Assembly (NCBI GenBank): GCA_947442105.1
Contig: CANEVH010000001.1
Coordinates: forward strand, 1 to 64,000
Length of the DNA: 64,000 nt
Source: Comamonadaceae bacterium
Lineage (GTDB): Bacteria > Pseudomonadota > Gammaproteobacteria > Burkholderiales > Burkholderiaceae_C
Direction of reading: 5' to 3'
Shown here: positions 9,426 to 18,158 of the stretch, piece after piece
How positions within the stretch are numbered: position 1 is the stretch's first letter
Layout: each line of letters opens with the position of its first letter
Made by a program: the position numbers and the translations under genes
Notes under the pieces: generated by a model
Seen by the model: only the letters and a program-made list of their open reading frames with translations
The model's database searches: none
What the model was told of the DNA's origin: nothing

Positions 9426-10295
9426 GTGGAAAGCCCCGCCATGACCACCGCCCAACGGTCCGACATCTCCACCCCCCACGGCGCCACGCTGGCCGTGCGC
9501 GACTGGCCGCTGCCCGCAGCCGTGCTGCCGCGCGCCATGGTGCTCATCGTCCACGGCCTGGGCGAGCACAGCGGGCGCTACGAGCACGTGGCGCAGCAGC
9601 TCAATCGCTGGGGCTTTGTGGTGCGGGCTTTTGACTTGGGCGGCCACGGCCAATCTAGCGGCGCGCCCGGCAGCCTGGCCGACGACAACCGCCTGCTCGA
9701 CGACTTGGCCTTGGTGATGGACCGCAGCCGTGCGCTCTTGGCGCCGGGCGTGCCGCTGGTGTTGTTGGGCCACAGCCTGGGCGGATTGATCGCTGCGCGC
9801 TTTGTGTCGCTCAGTTTGCGCCCGGTGGACGCCCTGGTCTTGTCCAGCCCGGCGCTGGATGCGGGCCTCAACGCCTTTCAAAAGCTGCTGGTAGCCACGC
9901 TGCCCAAAATCGCGCCCAACTTGCGCGTAGGCAATGGACTGAACGCCAACTACCTGTCCCACGACCCGGCCGTGGTGGCCGCCTACCGCGCTGACCCGCT
10001 GGTGCATGACCGCATCAGCGCCCGGCTGGCGCTGTTTATCGCCCAGGCGGGTGCACAAACCCGCGCGCTGGCCGGGCTGTGGACGGTGCCGACCTTGCTG
10101 CTCTACGCCGGGCAAGACCGGCTGGTCAACCCGCAAGGCAGCCGCAGCTTCGCCCAGCACGCCCCGGCGGATGTGGTGACCAGCCAGTGCTTTGAGGGCC
10201 TGTACCACGAGATATTCAACGAGTTGGACGCTGCGCCGGTATTTGCGGCTTTGCAACAGTGGCTGGCTCAGAAGTTCGCCAATCAGGCCGTCTGA
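9426..10295 (+). CDS. Alpha/beta hydrolase, monoglyceride-lipase/lysophospholipase-like
   Basis: A 284-289-residue serine hydrolase related to monoacylglycerol lipases (Hydrolase_4 family). It shows the oxyanion-hole region IVHGLGEHSGRYEHVA, the nucleophile elbow GHSLGG, the acid in YAGQDRLVNP and His in GLYHEIFNE. The frame can start at GTG 9426 or ATG 9441; the ATG start (284 residues) begins closer to the conserved part. No signal peptide is evident, so it is likely cytoplasmic. It lies directly downstream of the M20 peptidase gene. Confidence 0.85.
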   Translation: MESPAMTTAQRSDISTPHGATLAVRDWPLPAAVLPRAMVLIVHGLGEHSGRYEHVAQQLNRWGFVVRAFDLGGHGQSSGAPGSLADDNRLLDDLALVMDRSRALLAPGVPLVLLGHSLGGLIAARFVSLSLRPVDALVLSSPALDAGLNAFQKLLVATLPKIAPNLRVGNGLNANYLSHDPAVVAAYRADPLVHDRISARLALFIAQAGAQTRALAGLWTVPTLLLYAGQDRLVNPQGSRSFAQHAPADVVTSQCFEGLYHEIFNELDAAPVFAALQQWLAQKFANQAV

Positions 10296-10344
10296 GTTTC
10301 TTGCGCGGTCAGCTCGGCGACGGTCGATAAACTGGGAAAAGGTG

Positions 10345-10668
10345 CTACTTCACAGGCGTTTTTTCCCAGGGGCGGGCGCGCTTTTTTTGGGACTCGTCCC
10401 ACTGATAGCCTGCAGATCCTATGCAGCCATGGGCATCGCGGTCAGAGCCGGGCAGGGGCTGCTTGCTTGTGTCGTCAGCGGCTTTTTGCTTGCGCTCCAA
10501 CTCGTCAAAAACCTTGCGCACTTCCTGTCGGCAAGATTGGTATTGGTCACTGTTGGAGAGGTACTGGTTACACCGCTTCTCCGAAACATCTTTGACCGTG
10601 CCACACCCTTGCAGCAAAGCAGCACAGGCGCAGACGGATACAAAGATGAATCGAACCGAGTTAGACAT
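10345..10668 (-). CDS. Small hypothetical lipoprotein
   Basis: A 107-residue protein with a lipoprotein signal peptide: a basic start (MSNSVRFIF), a hydrophobic core and a lipobox ALLQGCG with the acylated Cys near residue 22. The mature part is charged, with additional cysteines (EKRCNQYL, YQSCRQEV, DAHGCIGS) that could form disulfides in the periplasm. I do not recognise a domain. The start at 10668 is preceded by GGGAGCG. It stands alone between the hydrolase gene and rsmE. Confidence 0.6.
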   Translation of the reverse strand: MSNSVRFIFVSVCACAALLQGCGTVKDVSEKRCNQYLSNSDQYQSCRQEVRKVFDELERKQKAADDTSKQPLPGSDRDAHGCIGSAGYQWDESQKKRARPWEKTPVK

Positions 10669-10800
10669 AAAGCGCTCCCAAACATTGAAAAAATGATCCA
10701 TTTCACGGCCTTTAGCATTGGCTCAACGCATTTTGCCCTTGAGCGTTTGCGCGGCGGTTTGGGCTTTGAGCGGAAAAACTACTTTGCCCATGTTTATGGC

Positions 10801-10860
10801 GTTCCCCCACTCTCTCCCCCAACCCCTCGCCCAGCGCGCGGGGGGTGTGGCGGGGTATAG
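10801..10860. repeat. Short GC-rich palindrome of the same hairpin family
   Basis: The string CCCCCAACCCCTCGCCCAGC followed by GCGCGGGGGGTGTGGCGGGG resembles the hairpins flanking the large dispersed repeats, including the GGTGTGGCGGGGTA tail also seen near 46258. It lies downstream of rsmE on the minus strand and could also serve as its terminator. Confidence 0.5.
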
Positions 10861-10880
10861 CGAAAGAATTATCTTGAAAG

Positions 10881-11660
10881 CTAAACCAGCCGCGCCAACG
10901 CGGTAAGCGCCGCGGTCTCAGCGCGCAGCACCCGCGCGCCCAGCGACACCGGGGCAAAGCCGCAGGCCAGCGCGGCGTCTTCTTCGGCCGCGCTCAAGCC
11001 GCCTTCGGGGCCAGACAAAAAAACCACTTCCTGCACCGCATCGCCGCTAGGCGTCGTATCGCGCAAGGGCTGCGACCCTTCGCGCAGCGAAAGCAGCAAC
11101 CGCGCAACCGCACCTTGACCGGTGCCCGCAGCCTCGTCGCCTGGCAAAGCCCGCAACCAGTGCGCCAGCGTCGCCACCGGATGCACCAGCGGCACGCGGT
11201 TGCCACCGCACTGCTCGCAGGCCGATACCGCCACGCTTTGCCAGTGCGAGGTCTTCTTGTCGGCGCGCTCGCCGGACAGGCGCAGCACGCTGCGCTCGCT
11301 CATCAGCGGCTGGATGCTGACCACGCCAAGTTCGGTGGCCTTTTCCACCAGCCAGTCCATGCGGTCGTTGGCCGGCATGGCCAGCGCCAGGTGCACCGCG
11401 CGCGCGGGTTCTCGCTCCACCGCCTGGTGCGCGCCTACTTGCACTTGCACGTGGCTACGCCCCATTTGCGTCACCGTGGCGGCAAACTCGCCGCCTGGGC
11501 TGTCGGCGCTGCCTGCCACCGTCCAGCCGGGGCCGTGGTTAAACAAGGTGATGCTGTCACCCGGCTGCAGGCGCAGCACCTGCACATGGCGGGCGGCACC
11601 GGCTGGCAGCTCCAGCAACGCACCCGTATGCAGCGGTGCCGGGCAAAAAAAGCGCGGCAT
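10881..11660 (-). CDS. rsmE: 16S rRNA (uracil-1498-N3)-methyltransferase RsmE
   Basis: RsmE is a SPOUT-class methyltransferase that places N3-methyl on U1498 of 16S rRNA in the 30S decoding region. The 259-residue product has an N-terminal PUA-like RNA-binding domain (about 1-75) and a C-terminal trefoil-knot domain with the signatures VEKATELGV, SGPEGGLSAAEE and LGARVLRAETA. It lies immediately downstream of amgK on the same strand: the stop of amgK and ATG 11660 are separated by two bases, so it is probably translationally coupled. Confidence 0.93.
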   Translation of the reverse strand: MPRFFCPAPLHTGALLELPAGAARHVQVLRLQPGDSITLFNHGPGWTVAGSADSPGGEFAATVTQMGRSHVQVQVGAHQAVEREPARAVHLALAMPANDRMDWLVEKATELGVVSIQPLMSERSVLRLSGERADKKTSHWQSVAVSACEQCGGNRVPLVHPVATLAHWLRALPGDEAAGTGQGAVARLLLSLREGSQPLRDTTPSGDAVQEVVFLSGPEGGLSAAEEDAALACGFAPVSLGARVLRAETAALTALARLV

Positions 11661-11662
11661 GG

Positions 11663-12853
11663 TCAAGCGGCGCCGGGGCTGCGGCCAAAGCCAAAGACGT
11701 TAGGCTCTTCTATGCCCTCAATCTTGTCAACCAGACGCAGCAGGGGTTTGAGTTCGCGGTAGCGGGCGCAGGTGGCGCGTATGTAGGTAATAAAGCGCGG
11801 CGTGTCGGCCAGGTACTGCGGCTTGCCGTCGCGCAAGGTCAGGCGGACAAAAATACCAGCGACTTTCAGGTGGCGCTGCAAGCCCATCCATTCCACCGCC
11901 CGGTAAAACACGCCAAAGTCGTCGCCCACTGGCAGCCCAGCTTGGCGCGCCTTTTGCCAATAACGCACGGTCACGTCCAGGCAAAAGCCCTCGTCCCAGC
12001 TCAAAAAGGCGTCGCGCATCAGGCTGGCAATGTCATAGGTAATCGGGCCGTAGACAGCGTCTTGGAAATCCAGCACGCCCAATTGGCTGCCGCCTGCCGG
12101 GGCCATGGGATTTGCCGCCGGGCCGCCCCAAGGCAAATCAGCCCCCTCGGGGGGCAGCGCAGCACACGAAGTGGCAAGCGTGGGGGCCATCAAGTTCCTG
12201 GGCATGAAATCCCGGTGCACATAGACGCTGGGCCAGGCCAGGTTGTCGGTGATGATGGTCTCAAAAGCGGCGTCCAGCACCTTGCGTTGGGCGGCGTCCA
12301 GCGCCACCTGGCGGTGCTGGGCGATGTACCACTGGGGAAACAGTTCCACCTCGCGGCGCAGCAGTGCGTGGTCGTAGGGCGGCAGCACGCCGGGGCGCGA
12401 GGCTTTTTGCAAGGTGATGAGGGTGTCGACCGCTTGCAAATACAGCTCCAGCGGCGGTGGGGCGGCGGGGTCGATGACCTGCATCATGGTGCGCGCCCCC
12501 AGGTCGGTCAGCAGCATGAAGCCATGGGCCTCATGCCAATCCAGCACCGCCGGTGCGCGCAGCTGGGCGTCGTGCAGCAGTTGCGCCACCTTCACAAAGG
12601 GCGCGGAGTCTTCTTTGTCGGGCGGGGCGTCCATGATGACCAGGCTCTCACCGTGGTCACCACCCGAAGTGTCAATGCGCAAATAGCGGCGAAAGCTGGC
12701 GTCGGCGGAGGCCGGGCGCAGACTGGCCGGGTTCAGGAAGAAGTGCTTTTGCAAATCGGCCAACCAGGTATTGAACTGGGCTTGGCGCTGGGGGTCAGAC
12801 CAGCTTAGGGCGCTGGGCGCAGCGGCTGGGGCGGGTGGCTTGGTGGGGCTCAT
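11663..12853 (-). CDS. amgK: N-acetylmuramate/N-acetylglucosamine kinase AmgK with an in-frame repeat insertion
   Basis: AmgK phosphorylates MurNAc and GlcNAc at the anomeric position for peptidoglycan sugar recycling; MurU then makes UDP-MurNAc. The 396-residue protein has the phosphotransferase fold with the catalytic motif VHRDFMPRNLM (about residues 213-223) and metal-binding LDFQDA (about 257). Between these two motifs lies a ~27-residue insertion from an 81-bp repeat (12110-12188), read on the minus strand as a Pro/Ala/Gly-rich peptide. In relatives the two motifs are only a few residues apart. The frame is intact. MurU, usually the next gene, is instead at 32.6 kb. amgK is divergent from lptD. 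ATG 12853 gives the normal N-terminus. Confidence 0.9.
   Translation of the reverse strand: MSPTKPPAPAAAPSALSWSDPQRQAQFNTWLADLQKHFFLNPASLRPASADASFRRYLRIDTSGGDHGESLVIMDAPPDKEDSAPFVKVAQLLHDAQLRAPAVLDWHEAHGFMLLTDLGARTMMQVIDPAAPPPLELYLQAVDTLITLQKASRPGVLPPYDHALLRREVELFPQWYIAQHRQVALDAAQRKVLDAAFETIITDNLAWPSVYVHRDFMPRNLMAPTLATSCAALPPEGADLPWGGPAANPMAPAGGSQLGVLDFQDAVYGPITYDIASLMRDAFLSWDEGFCLDVTVRYWQKARQAGLPVGDDFGVFYRAVEWMGLQRHLKVAGIFVRLTLRDGKPQYLADTPRFITYIRATCARYRELKPLLRLVDKIEGIEEPNVFGFGRSPGAA
12110..12188. repeat. 81-bp palindromic coding repeat, copy 3 (inside amgK, read antisense)
   Basis: This copy has the same plus-strand sequence as the two in metX, with only a few substitutions: ATTTGCC...GGCAAAT, then GCCCCCTCGGGGGGC, then the CAGCGCAGCACACGAAGTGG tail. 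Here the host gene runs on the minus strand, so the opposite strand is translated. The element therefore lacks stops in at least one frame on each strand. Confidence 0.9.
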
Positions 12854-12898
12854 GGATAATCCATTTTCTATTGTTTTGTGACTGGTTTTTAACTGCCC

Positions 12899-15253
12899 AT
12901 GCCTTATTCCGCGCGCGACTTGCCCGTTCGGCCGCCCGCCAAGGCACCTTGGGCAATGGCCCGCCGCTGGGTGCTGCTTGCCTGGGGCTTGGGCGGATGG
13001 AGCATGGCGCACGCCCAGACCGCCGAAGCACGTGCGCCAGCACCAGACGCCCCGGTGTATTTGGAAGCCGACCGCCTGACCAGTCGCACCGATCTGGACG
13101 CCGTGCTCGAAGGCGGTGCGCAGTTGCGCAAGGGCAGCACCACCGTGCGTGCGGACCGGCTCGAATACGACATGCCCACCGACACGGCACGCGCCACCGG
13201 CCATGTGTGGCTGAGGCGCGATGGCAATACCTACCAAGGCCCCTATCTGGAGCTGCAGGTCGATGCCTTCGAAGGCTTTTTTACCGCGCCAAGCTACGAG
13301 TTCGCGCAAAACGGCGCTCACGGCCAGGCCGCGCGGGCCGACTTTGCAGACAGCACCCACATGACGGTGCACCAAGCCACCTACACCACTTGCAAACGCA
13401 AGCCCGGCCCGGACTGGCTGCCCGACTGGGTGCTCACCGCCGCGCGCATTGACATCGACAACGACGAAGAGATAGGCCTGGCGCAAAGCGCGGTGCTCAG
13501 TTTCAAGGGCGTGCCGCTGGTGCATGTTTGGCCCATCAGTTTTCCTCTCACCGAAAAACGCAAGAGCGGCGTCTTGCCACCCACCATCGGGCTCGACAAC
13601 GCCAACGGCGTGGAAGTGTCCACCCCTTACTACATCAACATCGCCCCCAACCGAGACGCCACCGTCACGCCCACCCTCATGACCGCGCGCGGCGTCAATC
13701 TGGGCGGCGAATTTCGCTACCTGGAGCCCAGTTACACCGGAACGGTTCGCCTGAGTTACATGCCCGAGGACAAGTTGCGCGCTGCCGACCGCTGGGGTGC
13801 TTCCCTGGCACACACCGCTAGCGTGGACACTGCTCTGGGCGGCGTCACACTTGCGGCCAATATCAACCGCGTCAGCGACGACAACTACTGGCGCGATTTC
13901 ACCAACACCAGCGCGGTCAACACAGGCAGCCAGATCGCCGGGGCGACCCAGCGGCTCTTGCCCGCCGACCTCACAGCGTCTTGGGGCCGGGGCGACTTTT
14001 CATCGTCGCTCAAGGTGCTGAAATGGCAAACCCTGCAAGACGCCAGCGCGCCCATTGTTCCGCCCTATGACCGGGTGCCGCAGTGGGCCGCACGCTATGG
14101 GCAAAACAATATTCGCGGCCTGGACTGGTCGGTGAACACCGACCTGACGCAGTTTGAGTCCGACCGCACGCTCACCCTGCAACCCAATGCGCAACGGGTG
14201 TTTGCATTGGCGCAGGCCAGCTATCCCATCATCCGCCCGGCGGGATTTCTGACGCCCAAGCTGCAGTTGCACAGCACCAGCTACCAGTTTGACGCCAGCT
14301 ACCTGGGCAACCAAGTCGCCGATAGCACGGTGCCCACCTTTAGTTTGGACAGCGGCCTGGTGTTTGAACGCGATGCCCGCGTGATGGGGCGCGCTGTGGT
14401 GCAAACGCTGGAGCCGCGTGCGTTCTACGTCTACACCCCTTACCGCAACCAGAGCACGCTGCCCAATTACGACACCGGCGCCAACGACTTCAATTTCGCC
14501 ACCATCTACACCGAAAACGCCTTTGTCGGCCATGACAAAATTTCTGACAACAACCTGCTCACCTTGGGCCTGACCACGCGCTACCTCGACGCCGACAACG
14601 GCGCCCAATTGGTCCGCCTGGGGGTGGCCCAGCGCCTGCGCTTTGAGGACCAAAACGTCACCCTCAACTCCGCCACGGCAGGGGCGGTCTCGGGCGTGAG
14701 CGACATCTTGCTCGGTGCCTCGGCCAACCTGACGGAGCGCTGGGTGGTGGACTCCACGGTGCAATACAACGGCCGCACCGACCAGTCGGAGCGCTCGGTG
14801 CTGGGTGTGCGCTATCAGCCCTCGAACTACCGGCTCTTCAATGTCGCCTACCGCTTTCAGCGAGACCTCAGCGAGCAAATCGACACCAGCTGGCAGTGGC
14901 CAATAAACGACCTGTGGGGTGACGCCGGGCAGAACCTGGGCGCAGGGCAGGGCCAGGGCGAGGGGCGCTACTACTTCTTGGGCCGCATGAACTACAGCCT
15001 GCGCGAGGGACGGCTGGTCGATAGCGTACTGGGCGTCGAGTACGATGCGGGCTGCTGGATCAGCCGTGTGGTGGTGGAACGGGTGCAAACCAGCGCCGAA
15101 ACCGCCAACCAGCGCCTGATGTTTCAGCTCGAATTCGTCGGATTTACCCGCATTGGCCTGAGTCCGGAAAAAACCCTCACCTCCAACATCTCGCACTACC
15201 AAAACCTGCGCGACTCCAGCGCCGCAGGAAGCGGCAACCGCAAATACGACTAA
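12899..15253 (+). CDS. lptD: LPS-assembly protein LptD
   Basis: LptD is the outer-membrane beta-barrel that, with LptE, inserts lipopolysaccharide into the outer leaflet. The 784-residue product has a signal peptide (best from the internal ATG 12956: MARRWVLLAWGLGG, cleavage after AHA), an OstA-like jellyroll domain starting at about residue 52 (VYLEADRLTSRTDLDAVLEG) and a long C-terminal barrel. The family's cysteines are represented by TTCKRKPG near residue 164 and by GCWISRVV near residue 718. It is divergent from amgK and begins an envelope operon with surA six bases downstream; SurA is the chaperone that LptD assembly depends on. Confidence 0.93.
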   Translation: MPYSARDLPVRPPAKAPWAMARRWVLLAWGLGGWSMAHAQTAEARAPAPDAPVYLEADRLTSRTDLDAVLEGGAQLRKGSTTVRADRLEYDMPTDTARATGHVWLRRDGNTYQGPYLELQVDAFEGFFTAPSYEFAQNGAHGQAARADFADSTHMTVHQATYTTCKRKPGPDWLPDWVLTAARIDIDNDEEIGLAQSAVLSFKGVPLVHVWPISFPLTEKRKSGVLPPTIGLDNANGVEVSTPYYINIAPNRDATVTPTLMTARGVNLGGEFRYLEPSYTGTVRLSYMPEDKLRAADRWGASLAHTASVDTALGGVTLAANINRVSDDNYWRDFTNTSAVNTGSQIAGATQRLLPADLTASWGRGDFSSSLKVLKWQTLQDASAPIVPPYDRVPQWAARYGQNNIRGLDWSVNTDLTQFESDRTLTLQPNAQRVFALAQASYPIIRPAGFLTPKLQLHSTSYQFDASYLGNQVADSTVPTFSLDSGLVFERDARVMGRAVVQTLEPRAFYVYTPYRNQSTLPNYDTGANDFNFATIYTENAFVGHDKISDNNLLTLGLTTRYLDADNGAQLVRLGVAQRLRFEDQNVTLNSATAGAVSGVSDILLGASANLTERWVVDSTVQYNGRTDQSERSVLGVRYQPSNYRLFNVAYRFQRDLSEQIDTSWQWPINDLWGDAGQNLGAGQGQGEGRYYFLGRMNYSLREGRLVDSVLGVEYDAGCWISRVVVERVQTSAETANQRLMFQLEFVGFTRIGLSPEKTLTSNISHYQNLRDSSAAGSGNRKYD

Positions 15254-15258
15254 CCACC

Positions 15259-16566
15259 ATGAAACTGCATTTCTTGGCCGCTGCGGCCGCCTTTGTTGCT
15301 CTGCTTGCTGGCGGCCCCAGCGCCGCGCTTGCGCAGAGCAGCGAGGGTGGGGATTTCATCGTTGCGCTGGTGAACTCTGAGCCGATCACCAATGGCGAGT
15401 TGCAGGCCCAAATCAAGCAGGTCACCGAGCAGCGCGCGCAGCAGCGCCAAGCACTTCCACCGGCGGACCAACTGCGCGCCTTGGTGCTTGAACGCATGGT
15501 CAACGAGCGCGCGCAATTGCAGCTTGCACGTGATTTCGGCATGCGCGCCGATGCGGGCGCCATTGACCAGGCCGAAAGCAATCTCGCAGCCCAGAACCAG
15601 ATGGACCTGGCCCAGTTCCGCCAGAGCCTGAGCCAGCGGGGCATCAGCCAAACCGCTTTTCGCGAGCAGATCCGCGACCAAATTATGCTGAGCCGCCTGC
15701 ATGAGCGCGAGGTGGATTCGCGTGTGCGCGTCACGGACACCGAGGTGGAAAACGCCCTGGCCGCGCGCCAGGCCGCCAATGCCGACCCGCTGGCGCAAGA
15801 AATCAATCTGGCCAACCTGCTGGTGGCACTGCCGGAGAACCCAACGCCTGCCCAAGTAGCGCAGGCGCAAAACCAGGCCCAGCAGCTGCTGGCGCGCATA
15901 CGCGCGGGCGAGAAGTTCGAGGCGCTGGCCAAAGAGCTGTCCTCCGCCGAGCGCAGCAACGGTGGGTCGCTGGGCCTGCGCCGCGCCGACCGCTATGCGC
16001 CGCTGTTTGTCAATGCGGTCCAAGGCCTGGCAGTGGGCCAGGTGTCGGAGCCGGTGCGCTCCGATGCAGGCTTTCATCTCTTGCTGCTGGTGGAGCGCCG
16101 CGCGGGCAACCCGGCGCAGATGCTGATGCAAACCCGCGCGCGCCACATTTTGCTGCGCACCAGCGCGCAGCTGAGCCAAGCCCAGGCGGTGGCCCAACTC
16201 AGTGATGTGCGCGCGCGCATCATGGCGGGCGGCACCACGTTTGAAGCGGCGGCGCGCGAATTGTCGCAAGACGGCAGCGCCGCCCAAGGCGGCGACCTGG
16301 GCTGGGCCAATCCGGGAATGTTTGTGCCCGAATTTGAGACGGCCATGGACCGCCTCAAAGAGCGCGAAATCAGCCAGCCTCTGGTCTCGCGCTTTGGCGT
16401 GCACTTGCTGCAGGTGATGGAGCGGCGCAGCGTCGAACTCAGCCCCGCCCAAGTGCGCGACCGCCTGCGCGCGGAACTGCGCGCCCAGCGCACCGAAGAA
16501 GCCTTTGCCGCCTGGGAGCGCGATGTGCGCAACCGCGCCTACGTCGAAATCCGCGAGCCGCGCTGA
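15259..16566 (+). CDS. surA: Periplasmic chaperone / peptidyl-prolyl isomerase SurA
   Basis: SurA escorts unfolded outer-membrane proteins across the periplasm. The 435-residue product has a cleavable signal peptide ([19 protein letters not shown], cleavage after ALA), an N-terminal SurA chaperone domain (about 30-160) beginning [14 protein letters not shown], and two parvulin-type rotamase domains (about 180-280 and 290-395) marked by [11 protein letters not shown] and [17 protein letters not shown]. It follows lptD with a five-base gap and precedes rsmA. pdxA, often found between surA and rsmA in proteobacteria, is absent here. Confidence 0.93.
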   Translation: MKLHFLAAAAAFVALLAGGPSAALAQSSEGGDFIVALVNSEPITNGELQAQIKQVTEQRAQQRQALPPADQLRALVLERMVNERAQLQLARDFGMRADAGAIDQAESNLAAQNQMDLAQFRQSLSQRGISQTAFREQIRDQIMLSRLHEREVDSRVRVTDTEVENALAARQAANADPLAQEINLANLLVALPENPTPAQVAQAQNQAQQLLARIRAGEKFEALAKELSSAERSNGGSLGLRRADRYAPLFVNAVQGLAVGQVSEPVRSDAGFHLLLLVERRAGNPAQMLMQTRARHILLRTSAQLSQAQAVAQLSDVRARIMAGGTTFEAAARELSQDGSAAQGGDLGWANPGMFVPEFETAMDRLKEREISQPLVSRFGVHLLQVMERRSVELSPAQVRDRLRAELRAQRTEEAFAAWERDVRNRAYVEIREPR

Positions 16567-16604
16567 ATGCGCGATTTGCGCTACGCCATGCCGATCCCGT
16601 CCTG

Positions 16605-17390
16605 ATGCAGCACATTGCGCGCAAGCGCTTCGGCCAGCACTTTTTGTCGGACGGCGCCATCATCGACGCCATCGTGAACGCCATCGCCCCGGTGCCGGGC
16701 CAGCACGTGGTCGAAATTGGTCCGGGCCTGGCGGCGCTCACCCAACCCCTGGCAGAGCGCTTGGGCGCCTTGACCGTGATTGAGCTAGACCGCGACCTGG
16801 CGCAGCGCCTGCGCGCGCACCCGCAGTTGCGGGTCATAGAGTCTGACGTACTGCGCGTGGACTTTGGCGCCTTGGCATCACAGCCCTGGCCGGGCGAGGC
16901 GGCGACGGCGGCTATGGCGCAAAAAATGCGCATCGTGGGCAACCTGCCCTACAACATTTCCACGCCCATCTTGTTTCACCTGTTGCAATACGTGGACTTG
17001 GTGCAAGACCAGCATTTCATGCTGCAAAAGGAAGTGGTAGACCGTATGGTGGCCGCGCCCGACACCTCGGATTTCAGCCGCCTGAGCGTGATGCTGCAAT
17101 GGCGCTACGCCATGGAGAACGTGCTGTTGGTGCCGCCGCAGAGCTTTGAGCCGCCGCCGCGTGTAGACAGTGCGGTGGTGCGCATGCTGCCACTGGACGC
17201 GCCGCCGGCGATTGATGCAGCGTTGTTGAGCGAGCTGGTGCAAGTGGCTTTCAGCCAGCGGCGTAAGCTCATCCGCCACACCTTGGGCCGCTGGTTGGAG
17301 GCGCGCAATTTCAGGGGTAGTTTTGACCTGCAACGCCGGGCGCAAGAAATTCCGGTGGCCGAGTTTGTCGCTCTGGTGCAGCAGTTGTAA
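16605..17390 (+). CDS. rsmA: 16S rRNA (adenine-1518/1519-N6)-dimethyltransferase RsmA (KsgA)
   Basis: RsmA dimethylates A1518 and A1519 in the 3'-terminal loop of 16S rRNA, a late 30S maturation step. The 261-residue protein shows the family start [10 protein letters not shown], the SAM-binding motif [12 protein letters not shown] (about residues 43-54), VIELDRDL and the catalytic NLPYNIS motif (about residue 112). ATG 16605 lies 38 bases after surA. A strong bidirectional terminator follows, closing the lptD-surA-rsmA unit. Confidence 0.94.
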   Translation: MQHIARKRFGQHFLSDGAIIDAIVNAIAPVPGQHVVEIGPGLAALTQPLAERLGALTVIELDRDLAQRLRAHPQLRVIESDVLRVDFGALASQPWPGEAATAAMAQKMRIVGNLPYNISTPILFHLLQYVDLVQDQHFMLQKEVVDRMVAAPDTSDFSRLSVMLQWRYAMENVLLVPPQSFEPPPRVDSAVVRMLPLDAPPAIDAALLSELVQVAFSQRRKLIRHTLGRWLEARNFRGSFDLQRRAQEIPVAEFVALVQQL

Positions 17391-17411
17391 AGGCTGGTGG
17401 GCAGCGCCCCC

Positions 17412-17459
17412 GCATTCGGTGCCGCATTCGGCGTTGCATTCCGTGCCGCATTTGGAGTA
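17412..17459. repeat. Four tandem 12-bp repeats
   Basis: Four consecutive 12-mers with the core GCATTCGGTGCC are present: GCATTCGGTGCC, GCATTCGGCGTT, GCATTCCGTGCC and GCATTTGGAGTA. They sit between the rsmA stop and the terminator. No function is evident. Confidence 0.6.
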
Positions 17460-17467
17460 ATTCACCC

Positions 17468-17499
17468 ATGAAAAAGCCCGCAGAAGCGGGCTTTTTCAT
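17468..17499. terminator. Bidirectional intrinsic terminator
   Basis: A perfect 14-bp inverted repeat (ATGAAAAAGCCCGC / GCGGGCTTTTTCAT, loop AGAA) with A- and T-tracts at both ends. It can terminate rsmA on the plus strand and the barstar-side transcript on the minus strand. Confidence 0.85.
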
Positions 17500-17530
17500 G
17501 GTGCTCGGACGCAAGCCGATGCAATTGCGC

Positions 17531-17746
17531 TTAGGCGGCAGCGAGCCAATATCCCGCGTTAAACGGGCTGCTCATGCGCAGCGCCAGGGGCGATACGTCA
17601 ATGAGAAAGTCGCTGGGCAGCTTGTCGCGGCCTGCGCCCGATTCCGGTCCTGGCACGGCCAGAGGGTTTGCGTCGTTGTTTGCCTGATTCGCCCGTTCTG
17701 CTTGGCTGGTTTGTGCAGAACGGGCTACAGAAAAGAATAGAAGCAT
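17531..17746 (-). CDS. Possible small hypothetical protein downstream of barstar
   Basis: An open frame of 71 residues that continues the barstar transcript in another frame and ends just before the bidirectional terminator. Its C-terminal half (RDKLPSDFLIDVSPLALRMS) uses codons like the flanking genes, which argues for selection as protein or for a decayed gene end. I recognise no family, and no ribosome binding site decides the start, so it may be spurious. Confidence 0.25.
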   Translation of the reverse strand: MLLFFSVARSAQTSQAERANQANNDANPLAVPGPESGAGRDKLPSDFLIDVSPLALRMSSPFNAGYWLAAA

Positions 17747-18126
17747 CGGAACGGAATTTTCCGGTCCCCCCAATAGTCTGCGGTGTCGCGGAAGATGTCG
17801 AGCAACTGCTCGCGCGCCTCTTTGTCGAACTTGGCATTGGCCGGAATGTGCTCTAGCACTGCCACAAACCCCGGCTGCGGGCCAGACTTGTGCACCGGGT
17901 CTGTCATGCTGTCGTACAGCGCGTCAAAGTTCTTGCCCGCGTTGGTGGCCAGCGTGAACTGCGCACCAATCAAATCGAGCACATCTTGCTTGGTCTGGGC
18001 ACTGCCCAAATTGGCGTACAGGAAGTGGTGTCCCAAACCTTGGGCAGCTTCCTGCAAATCCGACACGCTAAAAGCGCGTATCGATTGAACGATATTCGTT
18101 CTTACGGTCCGAAGTGGCGTATCCAT
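17725..18126 (-). CDS. Barstar family ribonuclease inhibitor
   Basis: A 133-residue barstar-type protein, the cytoplasmic inhibitor of barnase-like guanyl-specific ribonucleases. Family features are the acidic helix FDKEAREQLLDIFRDTADYWGD and the terminal FRCFYS strand; an upstream stretch (VSDLQEAAQGLGHHFLYANL) matches the RNase-facing helix-loop region. It lies 32 bases downstream of the secreted ribonuclease gene on the same strand, the arrangement expected for a toxin with its immunity protein. The match is from recall of the family; alignment was not run. Confidence 0.8.
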   Translation of the reverse strand: MDTPLRTVRTNIVQSIRAFSVSDLQEAAQGLGHHFLYANLGSAQTKQDVLDLIGAQFTLATNAGKNFDALYDSMTDPVHKSGPQPGFVAVLEHIPANAKFDKEAREQLLDIFRDTADYWGDRKIPFRCFYSFL

Positions 18127-18158
18127 CCTCGACTCACTTTCATCAATAAAAATTCAAT

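Noticed and set aside
8712-10256. A 514-codon minus-strand frame over the M20 peptidase and hydrolase genes
   Set aside because: Same reason: a shadow of two genes with complete catalytic motifs on the other strand.
12854-13813. Long upstream extension of the amgK frame, antisense to lptD
   Set aside because: The frame is open only because of high GC content. ATG 12853 gives the normal AmgK N-terminus and lptD is clearly the coding strand there.
17412-17459. CRISPR-like array
   Set aside because: Repeats are 12 bp with no spacers and no cas genes nearby; it is a simple tandem repeat.
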